A stretch of 64,000 nt of DNA from Chrysomallon squamiferum. Lineage: Eukaryota > Mollusca > Gastropoda > Neomphalida > Peltospiridae. Under the pieces are notes generated by a model, which saw only the letters and a list, made by a program, of their open reading frames with translations, ran no database searches and had not been told where the DNA came from. Below are positions 1-13,504 of the stretch, one piece after another; position 1 is the stretch's first letter, and each line of letters starts with the position of its first letter. The position numbers and the translations under genes were made by a program. The stretch spans positions 41,242,152 through 41,306,151 of the forward strand of contig CM022665.1 in assembly GCA_012295275.1 (NCBI GenBank), in the 5' to 3' direction.

Positions 1-335
1 TTTTTTTTATTTTTATTTTTATTTTATTTTTTTTTCGGTTTCACTACACAGAATACAATTTATCTTAAGATAATAAAAACTATTCCGTTTAATGTTTATA
101 CAAAGGGATAACATTTAATTTGGAAGAAGCAATATCGATTATCATTATTATGAAATAAATTTGCATCATCATTGTAGCCTTCATAGAAGTACTCAAATAA
201 GTGCTGCTTACATTTGCTGAAAGCGGCTGAAAAACATCACTCTACATGTTGAATATTTTGCCTTATGTGTACGCCATTTTGAACATACAGCAATATTAAT
301 GAAATATCTGTCAGAGCTTGAAAACAAATACTCAC
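1..335. other. CNBD2-like intron, no gene seen
   Basis: A T-rich run opens the window (1-36), followed by AT-rich sequence with no coding signal. It lies inside the CNBD2-like gene, downstream of the last visible exon. Confidence 0.6.
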
Positions 336-428
336 TTAATTTTGTTTTCGTTCCATTCGCTTGGTTTCAGAAAACCTGGGTACTGGATCAAGTGTTTCGC
401 TGGTTCAATCACTACTTTAGCGTGACCA
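336..428 (-). CDS. CNBD2-like exon F: strand pair of CNB domain 2
   Basis: With the split Ser codon it reads SGHAKVVIEPAKHLIQYPGF, then LKPSEWNENKI. The acceptor is ttattatag and the donor gtgagt. It ends in phase 2, so another exon must follow beyond the left edge of the window, where the second cassette would be coded. Confidence 0.72.
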
Positions 429-3344
429 CTATAATAAAAATTATAATAGTCAGCGTTAATGGATTTTTTATGTGTATATTTCTTTGTGTATCTGTGAGCT
501 CGCTTAGTTAATGTATGGGAATGTGTTATTTTATTTAATGTGTGTAATTATTATTATTATTATTATCATCATCATCATCATCATCATCATGGTCATCATC
601 GTCATCGTCATTATAAGCAGCATTAGCATCAACATTATAATTATTATTGTCGTTGTTATCATTTGTTATTATCTATAAGCTCGCTTATTTAAAGTTTGGG
701 AATGTGCAATTTTATTTAATGTGTGTAATTATTATTATTATTGGTGGTGGTGGTGTTGTTGTTTTTGTTATTGTTTTACTTTTCGATATACGGTGCGAGG
801 ATTCGATAGAAATGTCCTTTTTAATGCACACTTTAGAACTTATTATTTTAGCGCAATACTTTTGTATTAACAAAAACACTGGCTGTTAGTAGCTAAACTA
901 ACTAACTAAATTTATAAATAAATAAACTTAATAATAATGCTAATAAATAAAAGACAAAATACACACACATAAATACATATATATATATCTATTTTAAAAA
1001 TAAATAAATAAATAGAACAAAATTAAATTAAAATTAATAAATACAAATGTCTGCACATAATTACACATTACTGTGAGAATTCGGAATCATCAAAAGTCAT
1101 TAGTTACTAAGCGAACGCTTAGTCTAGAACAGTACAGTGAACATTTAGAAATATTTTAATATTACATCATTACCTCAGAATAAAAACCAATCCTTTACTG
1201 AGTTCCCCTTGTTTCATGATGACTGACCCGTACTTGTGCACCTCTTTAATCAAGCTCATCTGCAGAAGTCGCTGAAATTTTGGCGTCCAGAAATTAAATA
1301 AAGGACATTTTTCTACAAACTTTCGTCTCTCCTCGTAATATTCCTCCTGTTTTACCTGATAAAAAAAAATAGATAAATATATAAATAAATATAAAGAAGA
1401 AAGAATTAATAATAAAAACCATGAGGATGATAACGATGATAATAATAATGATACCTAAGAACAAATGCTTTATTATTAACACCCTTAACTATCAAAAATC
1501 ATTACAGTTATCAATATTTTTGATAAAATGCTGCGTGGAAATTATCCTTCTGCCTTTAAGGGGTATTCTATGAGTGTCTTCTCGTACATACAGCACGGCC
1601 TTTGATAAACGAGTACTAACTAGGGTACTGACTGGAACGAGAAATTAGGATCATTGATCGTGAATCCAATTAATGCCTCTACTGATGGCTCTGTCAGTCT
1701 TGCCGCAGTTGTTTCACTAATGATTTTTAAAAGACAAAGAAATAACCGATAATCTGACATACTTACCGGCACTAAGCAAACAAGAAATATTAAGTTAGAA
1801 GAATCAAACCGGTAAATGAACAGTAAACTAGCGGAAAGATTAGAACTGGATTAAATGTTGTGTGTGTCACTATAGTGTTCACTGAGTGACTAGAAAGTTC
1901 ACTTGCAGGTTTTACGTCAATTATTTAAAATGGGGAAAAAAAAAAAAGTCAGAGATATTAGACTTCACTCTACTGTCAGAAAACCGTCCAGAATAAAACA
2001 AAGAAAATGGCTCCGTTTTTATATTGGCATATTTTGTTCATGTCTAAATATCAATATAAAAAAAATCAATAATAATAATAACAGTTAAGAAATTTAAAAT
2101 AAATGAAAGAAATTTTTTAATTTGATAAAGATGCTGTTATTTATAAAACTGAATTATGCTGCCAAATGTAAATTTGTGACAGAAACTGAGAATATCGAAA
2201 GTATTATTTTAAGTGGTGTGTATGTGTGTGTGTTGACTGTGAATATATAGATATATCTTTAAAATGTTCTTTTTTTGTGTGATGTTCGGTTCTGTAAAAA
2301 TTACTAAATTAAACAATTAGTTTATTTTATATTCTCAGATAAAACGCGAGATTTATGACGTAGTCTATGGCGTGGCAGAAGAGGATTTCGTCTGCTGCAC
2401 TTTAATTTGATAGATAATAACATGCAGCAGCTATTAATTTACAGATCTCTTCAAGCATTTGTAAACAAATGTTCATAACGTAGTCTATGGTGTGGCAGAA
2501 GAGGATTTCGTCTGCTGCACTTTAATTTGATAGATAATAACATGCAGCAGCTATTAATTTACAGATCTCTTCAAGCATTTGTAAACAAATGTTCATACTT
2601 TACATTTCAGTTGTAACTTACACCCATCCCCCCAACGCGGCAGACAAACAGAATCGCGCCTAATTTTAAGACATGTCAGTTGTAAACTTATTATTCTCCA
2701 TTTATTTATAACACTTATTCACCCCCTCACCTTCAGAATAAATTAACGACGGAAATAGAACAGGCTTGAATTCTCTGAAACGTGAAGACGAGCAAATGAC
2801 CTCTTTTTGGGGGGAGTGGGGGGTGGGGGTGGGGGTTGATATAAACATACATCTTAAACTTAGAAACGCAGACGTCAACACCGTCAAACTGGAAAAAAAA
2901 AAAGTAGAGTCGTGATGAAGTACCATGTTGGTTTTATTAATACAGATAAAACATTTGAAATCGCCGTGTGTCACTCGGTGAAAATCAAACGCCGACAAAA
3001 AGATATTATCTCCAGGATCATGTAACCAGATTTACTAGCAGTCTATGGCACCTGATTCAACCGATAAATCAGTTTAATGTTTTAAGTTTCAACATTTATT
3101 AATTGATTACAAACATTTTAAACTTCTGACACAATTGTAGTCTTCAAAGCACGGTCATTTCTTCAACAGCAGTAAAAAAAAAAAAAAAATTTTTATATGT
3201 GTAGTTTCAGAGATAGGCATTTTGATATATCAGTCATGAGGAAATGGTTAGGATGTTCCTAAATGCAGTCTTTTTCCCCATTTCCACAAAATCTCGACGT
3301 AGTCTCTCTGCCAAATGTCATCCTATTTGATTTTCTTCTTCTAC

Positions 3345-3381
<37 letters not shown>

Positions 3382-6158
3382 GTTACTTAATATAGCAACC
3401 ACCTAGTGAAAACTGGTGGGGCGTTGTTAAACAAATATTTATCAATTCATTCCGCTGTCGTATATCAGTATCGTTATAAATTTGAATTATTTACTTAATG
3501 TAATGATTACGTCATGGTAGCGCCAACATACGTGATCCGTCAACACAGTAATACATTTCATAGCTGAAAAGTGCTCGAGTTAGTTGCACAATAAGAACGT
3601 GTTGACATGTGTATACATTATTATTAATATAAACACGAATTTTTTTATTTTTTATTTTTGGATTATGGCTATATGAAGAAACTGGTAAATACTTTTTTTT
3701 TTATTTTTTTTTTTTTTTTTTTTTACGTCTGCCCAATTCATTTATGTAAGGTCATAATATACGTAGTTTGCTTAACTAAGTGACATATTTGGAAGTCAAA
3801 GGAGAAATCTTTATTTAATAACTAAATCATATATATATATATATAAAACACACACACACACACACACACATACACTTTTAAAATATAATAATGATAATGA
3901 TAATAATAATAGTAATAATAATAATAATAGTAATGATAAAAATGATGATAATAAGTGATTGTAAAATAGTAAAAAAGAGAGAGAAAGTATACGATATATT
4001 ATCAACCATATTCATTGTCTTAATAAAAAAAAATAAATAAATAAACTAAAAAGATTTGACACTGCCGGTACTCTTGACGACCTCATAAAGGACCTCGTGA
4101 ATTTAAATGAGGGGGTCTAAAAAAAAATATATTTTAAATTTTTTTTTGTTGTGATTTCTTTGTAATGTATATTTTCACGTCCAAACAAGCTAACTGAATT
4201 CTATATTTACAGAATAAAGATAGCAATTAAAAGAAAACTCAGCATATTATAATAACTATTTTACGTGTCAAATATAGGTTTTTCTAAAGGCTTATACATA
4301 AAGAGGAAACCCGCTGCTTTTACTCCGCGACTATTCTTAACCGCAAGGAATATTTTTTTATGCTTGTTCTTTTAAACTGGAAAGTAATTATCTAGAACGG
4401 CGCGTGCGGTCTTTCGTTAAATTGAATAAATATCCTTTTCATGAACATCCATTGTCTGTTCACAGTATTTTTATAATTATTAGTCAATATTAGTCAATAT
4501 AGAAAGGCAGAAGAGATCTAAAAGTGATTTTGATATTTTACATCACTCATTTATTTATATTTATAAATGAATATACCTTCATCGATCGTTCAAACAATTC
4601 CCTAGATATTACGAGTAGATCCGAATCCTCGTCGGCTATTACCGTCGCATTCCTTACGGAGTTTTCTCCGAGCAAGGCAACTTCCCCAAATCCATCGCCA
4701 CCATCTGAAAAATACAGATACACAAAGATTAATTTTTAATAAGTTTGTTTTTTCATCTAACCGGTGAATTATCATTCTATAATAATAATAATAATAATAA
4801 TAAATAATAATAATAATAATAAATAAATAAATAAATAAATAAATAAAGATTTTGTTTTCTACAAATATTTTTCCAAACGATACTGTTTTGCGAATGCATA
4901 CTTATCATTACGAATTTTAGGGATGGCAGTTTTGTAAATACGTCAACGGAGAAGACATTTATTAATATTAAATATATTAAATGTATTTATACATCACTAG
5001 CGATAATAAATTATATAACAAATATATTACTTCACTTATTAATAACTGCTCACATCTTAATATATGTTTGTCTATTACATAGCCTACAATTAATGGTTTA
5101 TAAATACTACATGCTATTCTTAACAATTTACGTAACAACATGCACATATGTAGGCCAAAACTTTTTTTTAATGATGTTTATGAAAGATAATCTTTACTCC
5201 TATTCCCTGATAAAATAACAAAAACAGTTTCTTAAAGTTTGTATTTAATACTTTACATACTTTTTTTTTTTTTTTTTTTTTGTTGTTGTTGTTGTAATTT
5301 ATATAACATCACGTATGCGGTACGCTCACAATAAATTTATACATTAGCTACGTGCTGTACGACCAAATAATTATTATATGTGTATTATTAAGAAAAATTC
5401 GTACTAAGTGTACACGGCATAATATTGAATATTAAGCCTCGGTACACAAATCATTAACTATAATAGATATGTAACACAAATACCTATACCATGACAGCAA
5501 CACGTATCCGCCATAGAAAGTTTGAATTTAAAAATGTTAATGCACTGGTGTTATATATGGGTGTGTCCCATGAACCACAGTGGAGTTTGACAGTAAATAA
5601 CACAAAACAACGATAGGAAGGCGACTCTTTGTTTATTCACACTTTGATAACAAAGTTCGTCTGTCTCTACTTAGTATGAACACATGAACAAAACAGACTG
5701 GATGGAACTATTTTCATTCGAACGCGACTTCATTATTAAACCGCAGTGCGTAACGCGATATCCCGGTGTGTTTTTACTACTGACGGGGTACTTAATTGTT
5801 TTCAACACGTATGGGAAAACTTGTGTTTCTAAATAAACAAAACTAATAATGATTTTCTTCGCAATAAAAACATGGCCTGTGTGAACAAAATGGACATCAA
5901 AAGTGTGATATGCGTGAAGCTGTTTATTCCTACGCCATTTGTTATTACGTTGTTCTTTTTCTTTGTTTATTCTGTATTGATACTGTAAATATAACCTGTG
6001 TTATTGTAATAATATTGTCTTTGATATTCGTATTTTATTAAAATTAAATCATCTTCGTTTTCCATTGTGGTATCTATCGTTCATACTTTATTACAATTAT
6101 ATTAGCTTTGTTTTTACAATATACGCGTGCCTAATGCCCCCCCCCAAAATTTTTTTTA

Positions 6159-6197
<39 letters not shown>

Positions 6198-7612
6198 TAA
6201 AAAATATAAAATATTCGAATAGGTTGAAGCAGTTATTATACACTCCCCTTTTCAATAATTAAGTTTCCCCAATAAAACAATTCTGACGAGACTCGAAAAT
6301 GGATAGAAAAAAGTGCACCAGAGGGCGTCACGAGTTTCAAAATTTTCCTCCTCTAGGTATGTACAATGCTTTTAACACAAAACAGCAAAATACTTCTAAA
6401 ATAAGTTCGGAAAACGTCGAAAAAAAGTTTAAAAAGACTTTAAAGTTTTCGTGTTAAACATATATGAAAACAACTACAGATTTAAATAGGAAAATGGTTT
6501 CATCGGACCAGAAGTGTATTATTATTCAACACGATTTTGAATGTAATACAACTGCTACGTTTATCATTCATAGAACATTAACGAACATCTAAAATAAATA
6601 CAGTGACATTTCTCAAAACCGGGCCCTGACTACACTGGAATTTCACTCAAACTACAATTTCCGACGTCCCGTGATTTTTCATATACTTATATGTAAAACC
6701 TCAGTAAATCAAACACTTCTACTAATCAGTTTTTCCTGGGTCCAGAAACTGTTCGGTTTATAATGCACTTTCAAAGATACGGTAACATACAAATATTTAC
6801 ACAAAATTAATATTAACACTAGTTGTAGTAGTTGCTGTTGTTAATTGTATAGAAGTACTACTACTAGTAGTAGCAGATACTATTGTTGAAGCATAATAAA
6901 TAATATTATAATTGTAATAGTGGTAGTAAAGTAGTAATGTTAGTAGAACTGTAGCAGTCTAGTATCAGTAATACTAACACTAATACTATTAGTAGTAGTT
7001 TTAATAGTAGAAATAGAAGTAGTAGTAGTAGTAAAAAAAAAGTAGTACTAGATGTAATAGCGTATATGTATACTTAGATGCATTATATAATAAGCGCTTA
7101 TGCATGTTAAACAACAGACTGGCTTAAATGTATATGCATCAAGTTATACAGATTTCATCATCTAAAATCATTTTGCCATACAGATAGAAAGAACACAAAT
7201 TATTAATTAGAAACAGAACAAATAAATAAATAAATAAATAAATAAAACACTTACTAAAATACATTATGAATTTTCCGTACTGTGACCTATCAGACGGTTT
7301 TTTCTTTTTGGCGGTCTTTCGCTTAATGTCGTCTGTTAGGTATTCCACCGATGGCGGCAAATCATTGTCTGATTTTTCCGTGTCGATGTAGACGGAGGTT
7401 CGGCCACTGATCAAAACGTAGAAACTGTCGAAAAGAAATTAATCATGCAATGAATAATATATACCAGGGTCGTAATATAGAGTAAATAACATTACTTGAA
7501 TGAAGGTTCAGCCTTAAATGGTAAGTGTAAGGAGTGATTTTACAGGGGTTGTTGAGGGATGGGATGTTGTAAATACTCACAGATGTAGAACATATTTCAT
7601 TTATTTAATTTC

Positions 7613-7680
<68 letters not shown>

Positions 7681-8261
7681 GGATAGAGCAACATTACCCA
7701 TGTATTTAATTTTATATAATGTTAATAATAATAACAACAAAACAGAAGCAAAGACGACAACAACTATACTACCACTACTACTACTACTACTACTAATAAT
7801 CCTCAACTTTTATATTTTATTCTTATGTAACCGTATAAAAATTTAAAAATTAAAAGTATATCATTTTCAGTTAACGATATTATGCAGCAGTAATAAGTAT
7901 CTTAATATGCAACCGTCTTTGTGTTGATCCATTTATAGTCAGTACAGTCGTAAATAACAATAACTTTATAAAGCCCTCGTATATCAAAAATAAACCTTAG
8001 ATAGATAATAACATTGATTAGCTACTCAACGGTTATTGCATGAATGCCAGAAGCTACGAGTGTAAAGTAAACACCACAAATTAACTTCCCTACTAACATT
8101 GCCATTTGTAGTAAACACGTCCATAAATGCAGACTAAAAACAGTGATAAATAGCTTTCCCAGAGATTGACGATGACGATGAACTACAGTATAATTATGTC
8201 TTTATATAATATAAATATACAAATATATACATATACATACATACATACATACATACATACA

Positions 8262-8295
<34 letters not shown>

Positions 8296-8936
8296 CATAT
8301 ATATATATATTTCATGTAAACTCTCATGTGATGTTTTAAGTGTAATGGTATGTGTTGCCCTGACAAGAGAATTCGCACATAACTTCATTAAATGTTAAAC
8401 GATGCGATTAGAATCAGGAGTACGGACAAGGGGTTTTCTTTCATCGTTGGAAGAAAAAAATTAATAATAATAATAATAATTTTTTTTTTTAAAAGTACCC
8501 CCACTCCCACCCCACCCCACCCCAAAAAAAATATACACTCGGAAATCATTGCTGCTGGATTGCTGTCCCACTATATTATCATCGAAAATCATCTTTAGCA
8601 CGAACTGATAGTATAAAGTCTCTCTATATTAAATAACACAATTTCCAGTCATTCGTTCATTTGGTGTCATCCATAAATTCATAAATTTGTTTCGTTCGTT
8701 CGTACGTCTGTTCGCCCTATTCCTTCGTACGTACGTTAGTTCGTTTGTTCTCGCCGCCTAAGGTGGATTAAGCAAAATAAGTAAAATATGGTTCAAAATC
8801 TCCAAATGGTGCGGCTGAACCAGGGTCCACAAATGCGGGCCCCAACAATAAATGAAGAAAACAACAACAACAACATACATACATATAAATTAAATACAAT
8901 GATAAAAATTATAATTTATTATTGTTTATATTTTGA

Positions 8937-8987
<51 letters not shown>

Positions 8988-11092
8988 TACACAAAAACCC
9001 CACAGAGACTAATTTTTTAGTGCTTAATGCGTCTAGAGATCTTAACCCTGCCTTACTGATGGCTTTGCACGAATGTACTTATTTTGTAGACAGTTTTGGA
9101 GTGTTTGATCAGGAAAAACAGTATACAGTGCGAATCAGTATGGCTCCGTTAGAGTAATATTTTATCAGTTCGTGCAAATGTTCAGACGAAATTGTGTTTT
9201 TATATATAAACAAGTAAGATTAAGTTATGGCCTGACTTAGCTGAATCGATCGAGTAGACATCATATAGCGCTTAAACTACTCCACCGAGCTGCCCTGAAA
9301 TTGATAGCGAACTACGCCTTCTAGATCAAATATTTTTCAATATGTAAAAATGGTAACATCAGTCTGCAGAATAGTATGGAGGGTGAGGAGACTACGCGAC
9401 ATGAATTAAATTTAAAACTACACAGCGGTAACACGGGCTGAATAAAATCTGTACGTTAGTTGCTTATCAAAAAGTATCAATAAATGTAATTAACAGTGTA
9501 ATTATCATCGATCAGGAAAAAATTAATAATAAATAATTCATATTACTGAAAATAATAATTAAATATTTATATTACTAAAAGCAATAATTAATAATTTATA
9601 CTACAAATATGAATTAAAGATGATTAGTTAGACTAACAAAATACATACGTTTTTCTAGAGTTACATGTTTGTAAATGTATAAAATGTACTCTTTTAAAAA
9701 GCAAAAAGTTCCGAACCAGTCTGACATTAAACCACAGATGAATGGACGTCATCAGTTTCTCGATAACGTCATAACTGGTTGCCTAAACTTAAAAGTACTT
9801 TTTTTGTAAAGATATATCGATTGGAATATAACCAAGAATATTTGTATCAAAGTACGACTGATACTAATATATTCTTAGTTTTTCACTGTCTTTAGAAAGG
9901 GCAAATTTACGATTTCTCAAACAAAAGAAATCTTTTGCCTTTTACTTTATCAGAGGGGGTAACCATGGCTTCAGAAAGTGAGGTGCGCTGTTATTGTGGT
10001 GGATGTAACTTAAAGAATGAGTTTTACTTCACAATCAAAATGAACCGCAGATTTATCCCACCCGCATTTGACATAGCCTACGTTTTAATTCAGTTGTTTT
10101 TTCTGTTTATACCAGAATCGCAAGACATTGTGATCTGACAGGTCAGCCATTGTGCGATACTATCGTGTAGGCTAAGCAGTCTACGACACAACATGACTTC
10201 GTCTACGACATCCAGCTGACAAAAATAATAAGGTTACTAATTAATGTATTTGACACTACTGTTCATTAATTGTATTTTTATTGTAATTACCAGTTTTAAT
10301 GTGACATTTAGCCTCAATCTCACCAGGACAGTTCCAAGTATGAATACCCTGTTAATTGACACCTATCGGAATGGGAATCGGGTGGGTCTTGGTTTCACAA
10401 AACTCCCTTCTGTATAGAATGTCCACGTGCGTGGTCTACGTGCCTTAGATGTTATTAAGGAGTTGTATTTTATACATGTCATGTAACATTACGGATAATA
10501 ATAATAAATCAGATGACACATTGAGTATATGCTTGGTTAAACAATTTGCGTGAGAAACATATTCGTAAGGATGCAAAACAAATAGAATTTGCGTGAACAG
10601 AAAAATACGAAAACAACAGTTGCTTAACCTTAATAGTAACAACAAAGGTGATCGTATAATGAATTTAAAAAAATATATATAATAATAATAATAACAATAA
10701 TAGCAACAACAACAAGAACGATAACAAGAAAAAGAAGAGAAATAAGACGAAGAAGAAAAATATAATGACTAACAGTCATAATAATAAAATAAAACTGAAC
10801 AAGAGAGAACAAGAACATAAATCTAGAGAGAAACACAAAGCCATTCTTACCATTTGCCTGGTTCTCCCTGTTTAATGATGACGTCATTGGTTACCGCTTT
10901 CATGTATTCACAGTGCTTCACAACATCGTGTAAGACGTCTGAAATAAATCAGAAAATGTATAACGTAAACTTGACATCATTTGTTGTGCTCGATTCGAGA
11001 AGAAAAGGAAATTAAGTGCGTATAATCGATAGTACTCTAAAATTAGGATTTTTCTTTCCTAAATAACAACACAACAAACAAAAACAGAACAA

Positions 11093-11123
<31 letters not shown>

Positions 11124-11154
11124 CAAAAACAACAACAACAACAACAACAACAAC

Positions 11155-11192
<38 letters not shown>

Positions 11193-13096
11193 CAATTGAA
11201 CAAATATAATAAGAAAAAGAAAACAACCCTAAAATAATAATAAATAAATAAATTTAAAAAAAAAAGAAGAAAATAATAATAATAATAAAAAATAATAAAA
11301 TAATTAAAAATAAACTTAGAGAAAACAATACGGTGATTTAGAAGAGAGTGGGACAATTATTATTTATTTCTTTGTTTTTCTAATTAATAATTAAGCTACA
11401 CATTGAAAGTTATGCTTACAATATTCAGTGTAAATGAACAAAATTTGCCAATAAATTCATTAATGGAAACTAAAACAGAATTTTGTTTTTCTTTTTAGAT
11501 TATTTATTTATTTACTTCTTCTTCTTCTTATTATTATTTTTTTTTTCCTAAGAATAATTAAAACAAGTTAAATAAATAAATAAATTAATAAAACGTTTTG
11601 ACATGTCAAAGATTCAGGAAAAAAATAAAGGAAAAGATAATTTTAATATTCGATGCTGTTTGATTAAGCATTTTATTATCTGTAACAGCAACAGCAGCGT
11701 CATTAGAAAAAAATAACTGTAATGACGAAAATGATAATGGCAGCAACAACAGCAACAACAACTTGCAATAATAACACAATGACAAGGAAACGACTGACTA
11801 CAACAACGTCAAGGCTATATAAAAAAAGAAAGCTATATTAATAATAATGCACGTGCAAAACGTGTTTGTGGGAAAGAACGCAGACGGCCTCTAAATTAGA
11901 CCATGATCACAGAATTACAATCAATGTTCTGTGATTAATTACGGGGAAACGTGCGGAGGTGCGCTGTTTTGGTTTTGACCAGTCGATTAATTATTCCCGA
12001 AGTCTGCCTGCGCGGTAAACGATTTTCAGTTTAACTGCACATGATCGACTGATCTAAAATGCATATTAATATTGATTTTGTAATTTCTAATCTAATTTCG
12101 ACGATACCTATGAAATTAATCATGGGCACATTTCTGGAAAATGATTATATTAGCATGAAAAAAAAAAAAAAAAAAAAAAAAAAAATGTCCAGACAGAGAA
12201 AACGTTTCTCATTTTGAGACGCGGTTTGGAAATTCTTTCTGAAACAGAATAAAGCAAAAGAAGTATGTATTCACGGTACAAGTAAACACGTATTGTGTTG
12301 TGTCGTTGTATTTATAATAATTATATTTTTCGAGATGCGGAATTGTTTAAATATTTTGCCTCAGTAATAGTCAGTTGATTTATTTTCGTATTTATAAACT
12401 AATTTATCTAATTAAGAAGCAATGTAGGAAATTTAGCTTTTCAAAAGATGACGTATGAAAACATGTTGTCGCCCAAAGATGGATCCAAGAAGAAAGCGCA
12501 AATCGGACGCCCATTTCTATTTATTATTATTTTTATCATCATCATCATCATTAATTATTTATTATTTTTATTTTTTTATTATTATTATTATTTTTTTTTT
12601 TTTATTGTCAATTTATTTATCTGTGTATGTTTATGTGTAGGTCTGTGTGTGTGTGTGTGTGTGTGTTTGCTATTTTTTTAAACGCGTCTGTCTTTGATCA
12701 TTATTTCCAGATAAATCTCTGGAACTGAATGAATGCAATAATATGTATTAATAATATTTCAGCGAATTTTAATATTAATCATAACAACTACAACAAAAAC
12801 ATCAACAACAATGATGATATGATGATGATACAAAAGTGAACACCTACCAGAATAGCACTATTGGTTATCATTAACAGGGATCCTTTATACACAACTTGAC
12901 CAAACAGGAAAAAACGATATTTTTAAACTTGTCTCATTAACTCAACATCAATGTTTTCAATGGATTATTTTTATTTTCAGCCAGTACCTAACAAATGTTT
13001 CATAAAACATCATTGTATGTTCTTCTTTCCTGCATATGGGTAGGTTTACATAAAAAAAAATCCGTTGCTGATAATTGATGGTTACTTTATGATGTG

Positions 13097-13182
<86 letters not shown>

Positions 13183-13504
13183 ATCGTTATATCAGAAACA
13201 TATCTGTTATCTAAAACAATAAATATTAAAAGTATACAAATATTAATTCATTCATTCGTAGACAGTCTGGTTGGTTGATTCGTTCGTTCGTTCGTTTGTT
13301 CATTCCTCTTACCCGCTTGTATGCCGTTCAACAACTGACTTTTCTTCTTCAGCCACTCTTTTACAATTTCGATCTCGACAGAATCTCTCTGTTCTGGAGG
13401 TTTTTTCAGCAAGATGGCCACTCGCCGATGTGTCAGATTTCCCATTTGAAACAATCTTTCACTCTGCATTGTTCTAACTCGCGGTATATCCTTAATTAAA
13501 TTGG
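336..13504 (-). CDS. CNBD2-like protein with two cyclic-nucleotide-binding domains (partial gene, six exons)
   Basis: Six minus-strand exons join in phase: 13504-13313, 10938-10851, 7424-7255, 4704-4577, 1355-1174 and 428-336, giving about 284 residues with no stop. The product has two cyclic-nucleotide-binding (CNB) folds. The first runs from KKPPEQRDSVEIEIVKEWL through IIKQGEPGKCFYVLISG to a phosphate-binding cassette, GFGEVALLGENSVRNAT, which has the Glu and Arg that normally hold the cAMP or cGMP ribose and phosphate. The second starts at RRKFVEKCPLFNFW and continues to VFILSGHAKVV. The order and the link between the domains match vertebrate CNBD2, a cAMP-binding protein needed for sperm function in mouse. 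No ion-channel, kinase or GEF domain is seen. The start codon and first exon were not found, and the second cassette lies beyond the left edge. A soluble cAMP sensor is inferred; another two-CNB protein is the main alternative. Confidence 0.82.
547..620. repeat. (ATT)n/(CATCAT)n trinucleotide repeat
   Basis: Runs of TTA pass into ATC repeats and then GTCATC. The tract is in an intron of the CNBD2-like gene. The short reading frames over it are artefacts. Confidence 0.85.
1174..1355 (-). CDS. CNBD2-like exon E: linker helix and start of CNB domain 2
   Basis: This exon codes a charged helix (VKQEEYYEERRKFVEKCPLF), then NFWTPKFQRLLQMSLI and VIMKQGELSKGLVFIL. The helix plus F-x-x-W spacing is the hinge between CNB domains and resembles human CNBD2 at the same place. 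Entry is phase 0, exit phase 2 (donor gtaatg). Confidence 0.8.
2358..2597. repeat. Tandem duplication, two copies of a 120-base unit
   Basis: Copy one is 2358-2477 and copy two 2478-2597. The only difference I see is GGCGTGG versus GGTGTGG near the start of the unit, so the duplication is young. It lies in an intron of the CNBD2-like gene and is not a microsatellite. Confidence 0.93.
4577..4704 (-). CDS. CNBD2-like exon D: phosphate-binding cassette of CNB domain 1
   Basis: This exon codes GFGEVALLGENSVRNATVIA, then DEDSDLLVISRELFERSMK. The Gly-Glu pair and the Arg before Asn-Ala-Thr are the residues that bind the cyclic nucleotide, and both are intact. The exon is entered in phase 1 and left in phase 0. 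It is the most diagnostic exon of the gene. Confidence 0.85.
6820..7045. repeat. Degenerate AGT/ACT trinucleotide tract
   Basis: Interrupted TAGTAG and ACTACT runs fill about 220 bases of intron. The strand bias changes partway, so parts can pair as hairpins. Confidence 0.7.
7255..7424 (-). CDS. CNBD2-like exon C: CNB domain 1 core
   Basis: The first base completes a Cys codon, giving GKCFYVLISGRTSVYID, the classic FY(V/I)(L/I)xxGxxxV strand pair. It is followed by an acidic and then a lysine-rich loop (KRKTAKKKK) that is longer than in most CNB domains and could be a regulatory or localisation insert. The donor is gtaagt, phase 1. Confidence 0.8.
7615..7676. repeat. (GA)n microsatellite
   Basis: About 30 uninterrupted GA units. 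The Arg-Glu and Ser-Leu reading frames crossing it are artefacts. Confidence 0.95.
8217..8312. repeat. (ACAT)n microsatellite
   Basis: Tetranucleotide ACAT repeats with TA-rich ends. They give a false Met-Tyr-Val-Cys reading frame. Confidence 0.93.
8938..8990. repeat. (CA)n microsatellite
   Basis: About 23 CA units in an intron of the CNBD2-like gene. The His-Thr reading frames here are artefacts. Confidence 0.95.
9225..9298 (-). mobile_element. tRNA-like SINE head (candidate)
   Basis: On the minus strand the sequence starts GGGCAGCTCGGTGGAGTAG and continues TTTAAGCGCT, which resembles a tRNA-type box A region. About 35 bases on is GATCGATTC, a weak box B. Such heads drive polymerase III transcription of SINEs. 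There is no clear tail, so this is a degraded copy or a chance match. Confidence 0.35.
10851..10938 (-). CDS. CNBD2-like exon B: first strands of CNB domain 1
   Basis: This 88-base exon codes DVLHDVVKHCEYMKAV and then DVIIKQGEPGK. The second stretch is the hydrophobic strand and QGE/xG turn with which CNB barrels open. It is entered in phase 1 and left in phase 2, through a gtaaga donor. A nearby 85-codon reading frame on the same strand merely runs on into the intron. Confidence 0.8.
11092..11195. repeat. Poly-A, (CAA)n and (TAA)n compound tract
   Basis: About 30 A, then CAA repeats, then TAA repeats in a row. It could be the tail of an old retroposon, but no body is recognisable beside it. 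Confidence 0.8.
13101..13178. repeat. (CT)n microsatellite
   Basis: 39 uninterrupted CT units in the intron just downstream of CNBD2-like exon A. Confidence 0.95.
13313..13504 (-). CDS. CNBD2-like exon A: lead-in to the first CNB domain
   Basis: The acceptor (taatttcag) sits above 13504 and the donor (gtaaga) below 13313. The exon enters and leaves in phase 1. It carries a basic stretch and then LLKKPPEQRDSVEIEIVKEW, the KPPExR-type helix that precedes the CNB beta-barrel in this family. Its first codon is split, so at least one exon lies further upstream and the true start is unknown. Confidence 0.78.

Noticed and set aside
8217-8312. Regular ACAT repeats considered as a CRISPR-like array
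   Set aside because: The repeats are contiguous four-base units with no spacers. The same holds for 63780-64000.
9935-10138. 67-codon plus-strand frame with a hydrophobic end
   Set aside because: It lies in an intron of the CNBD2-like gene, has no splice context and no family resemblance.
11012-11356. 114-codon Phe/Tyr/Cys-rich frame that looks like a membrane protein
   Set aside because: It translates poly-T, GTT and ATT tracts; hydrophobicity comes from T-rich codons.
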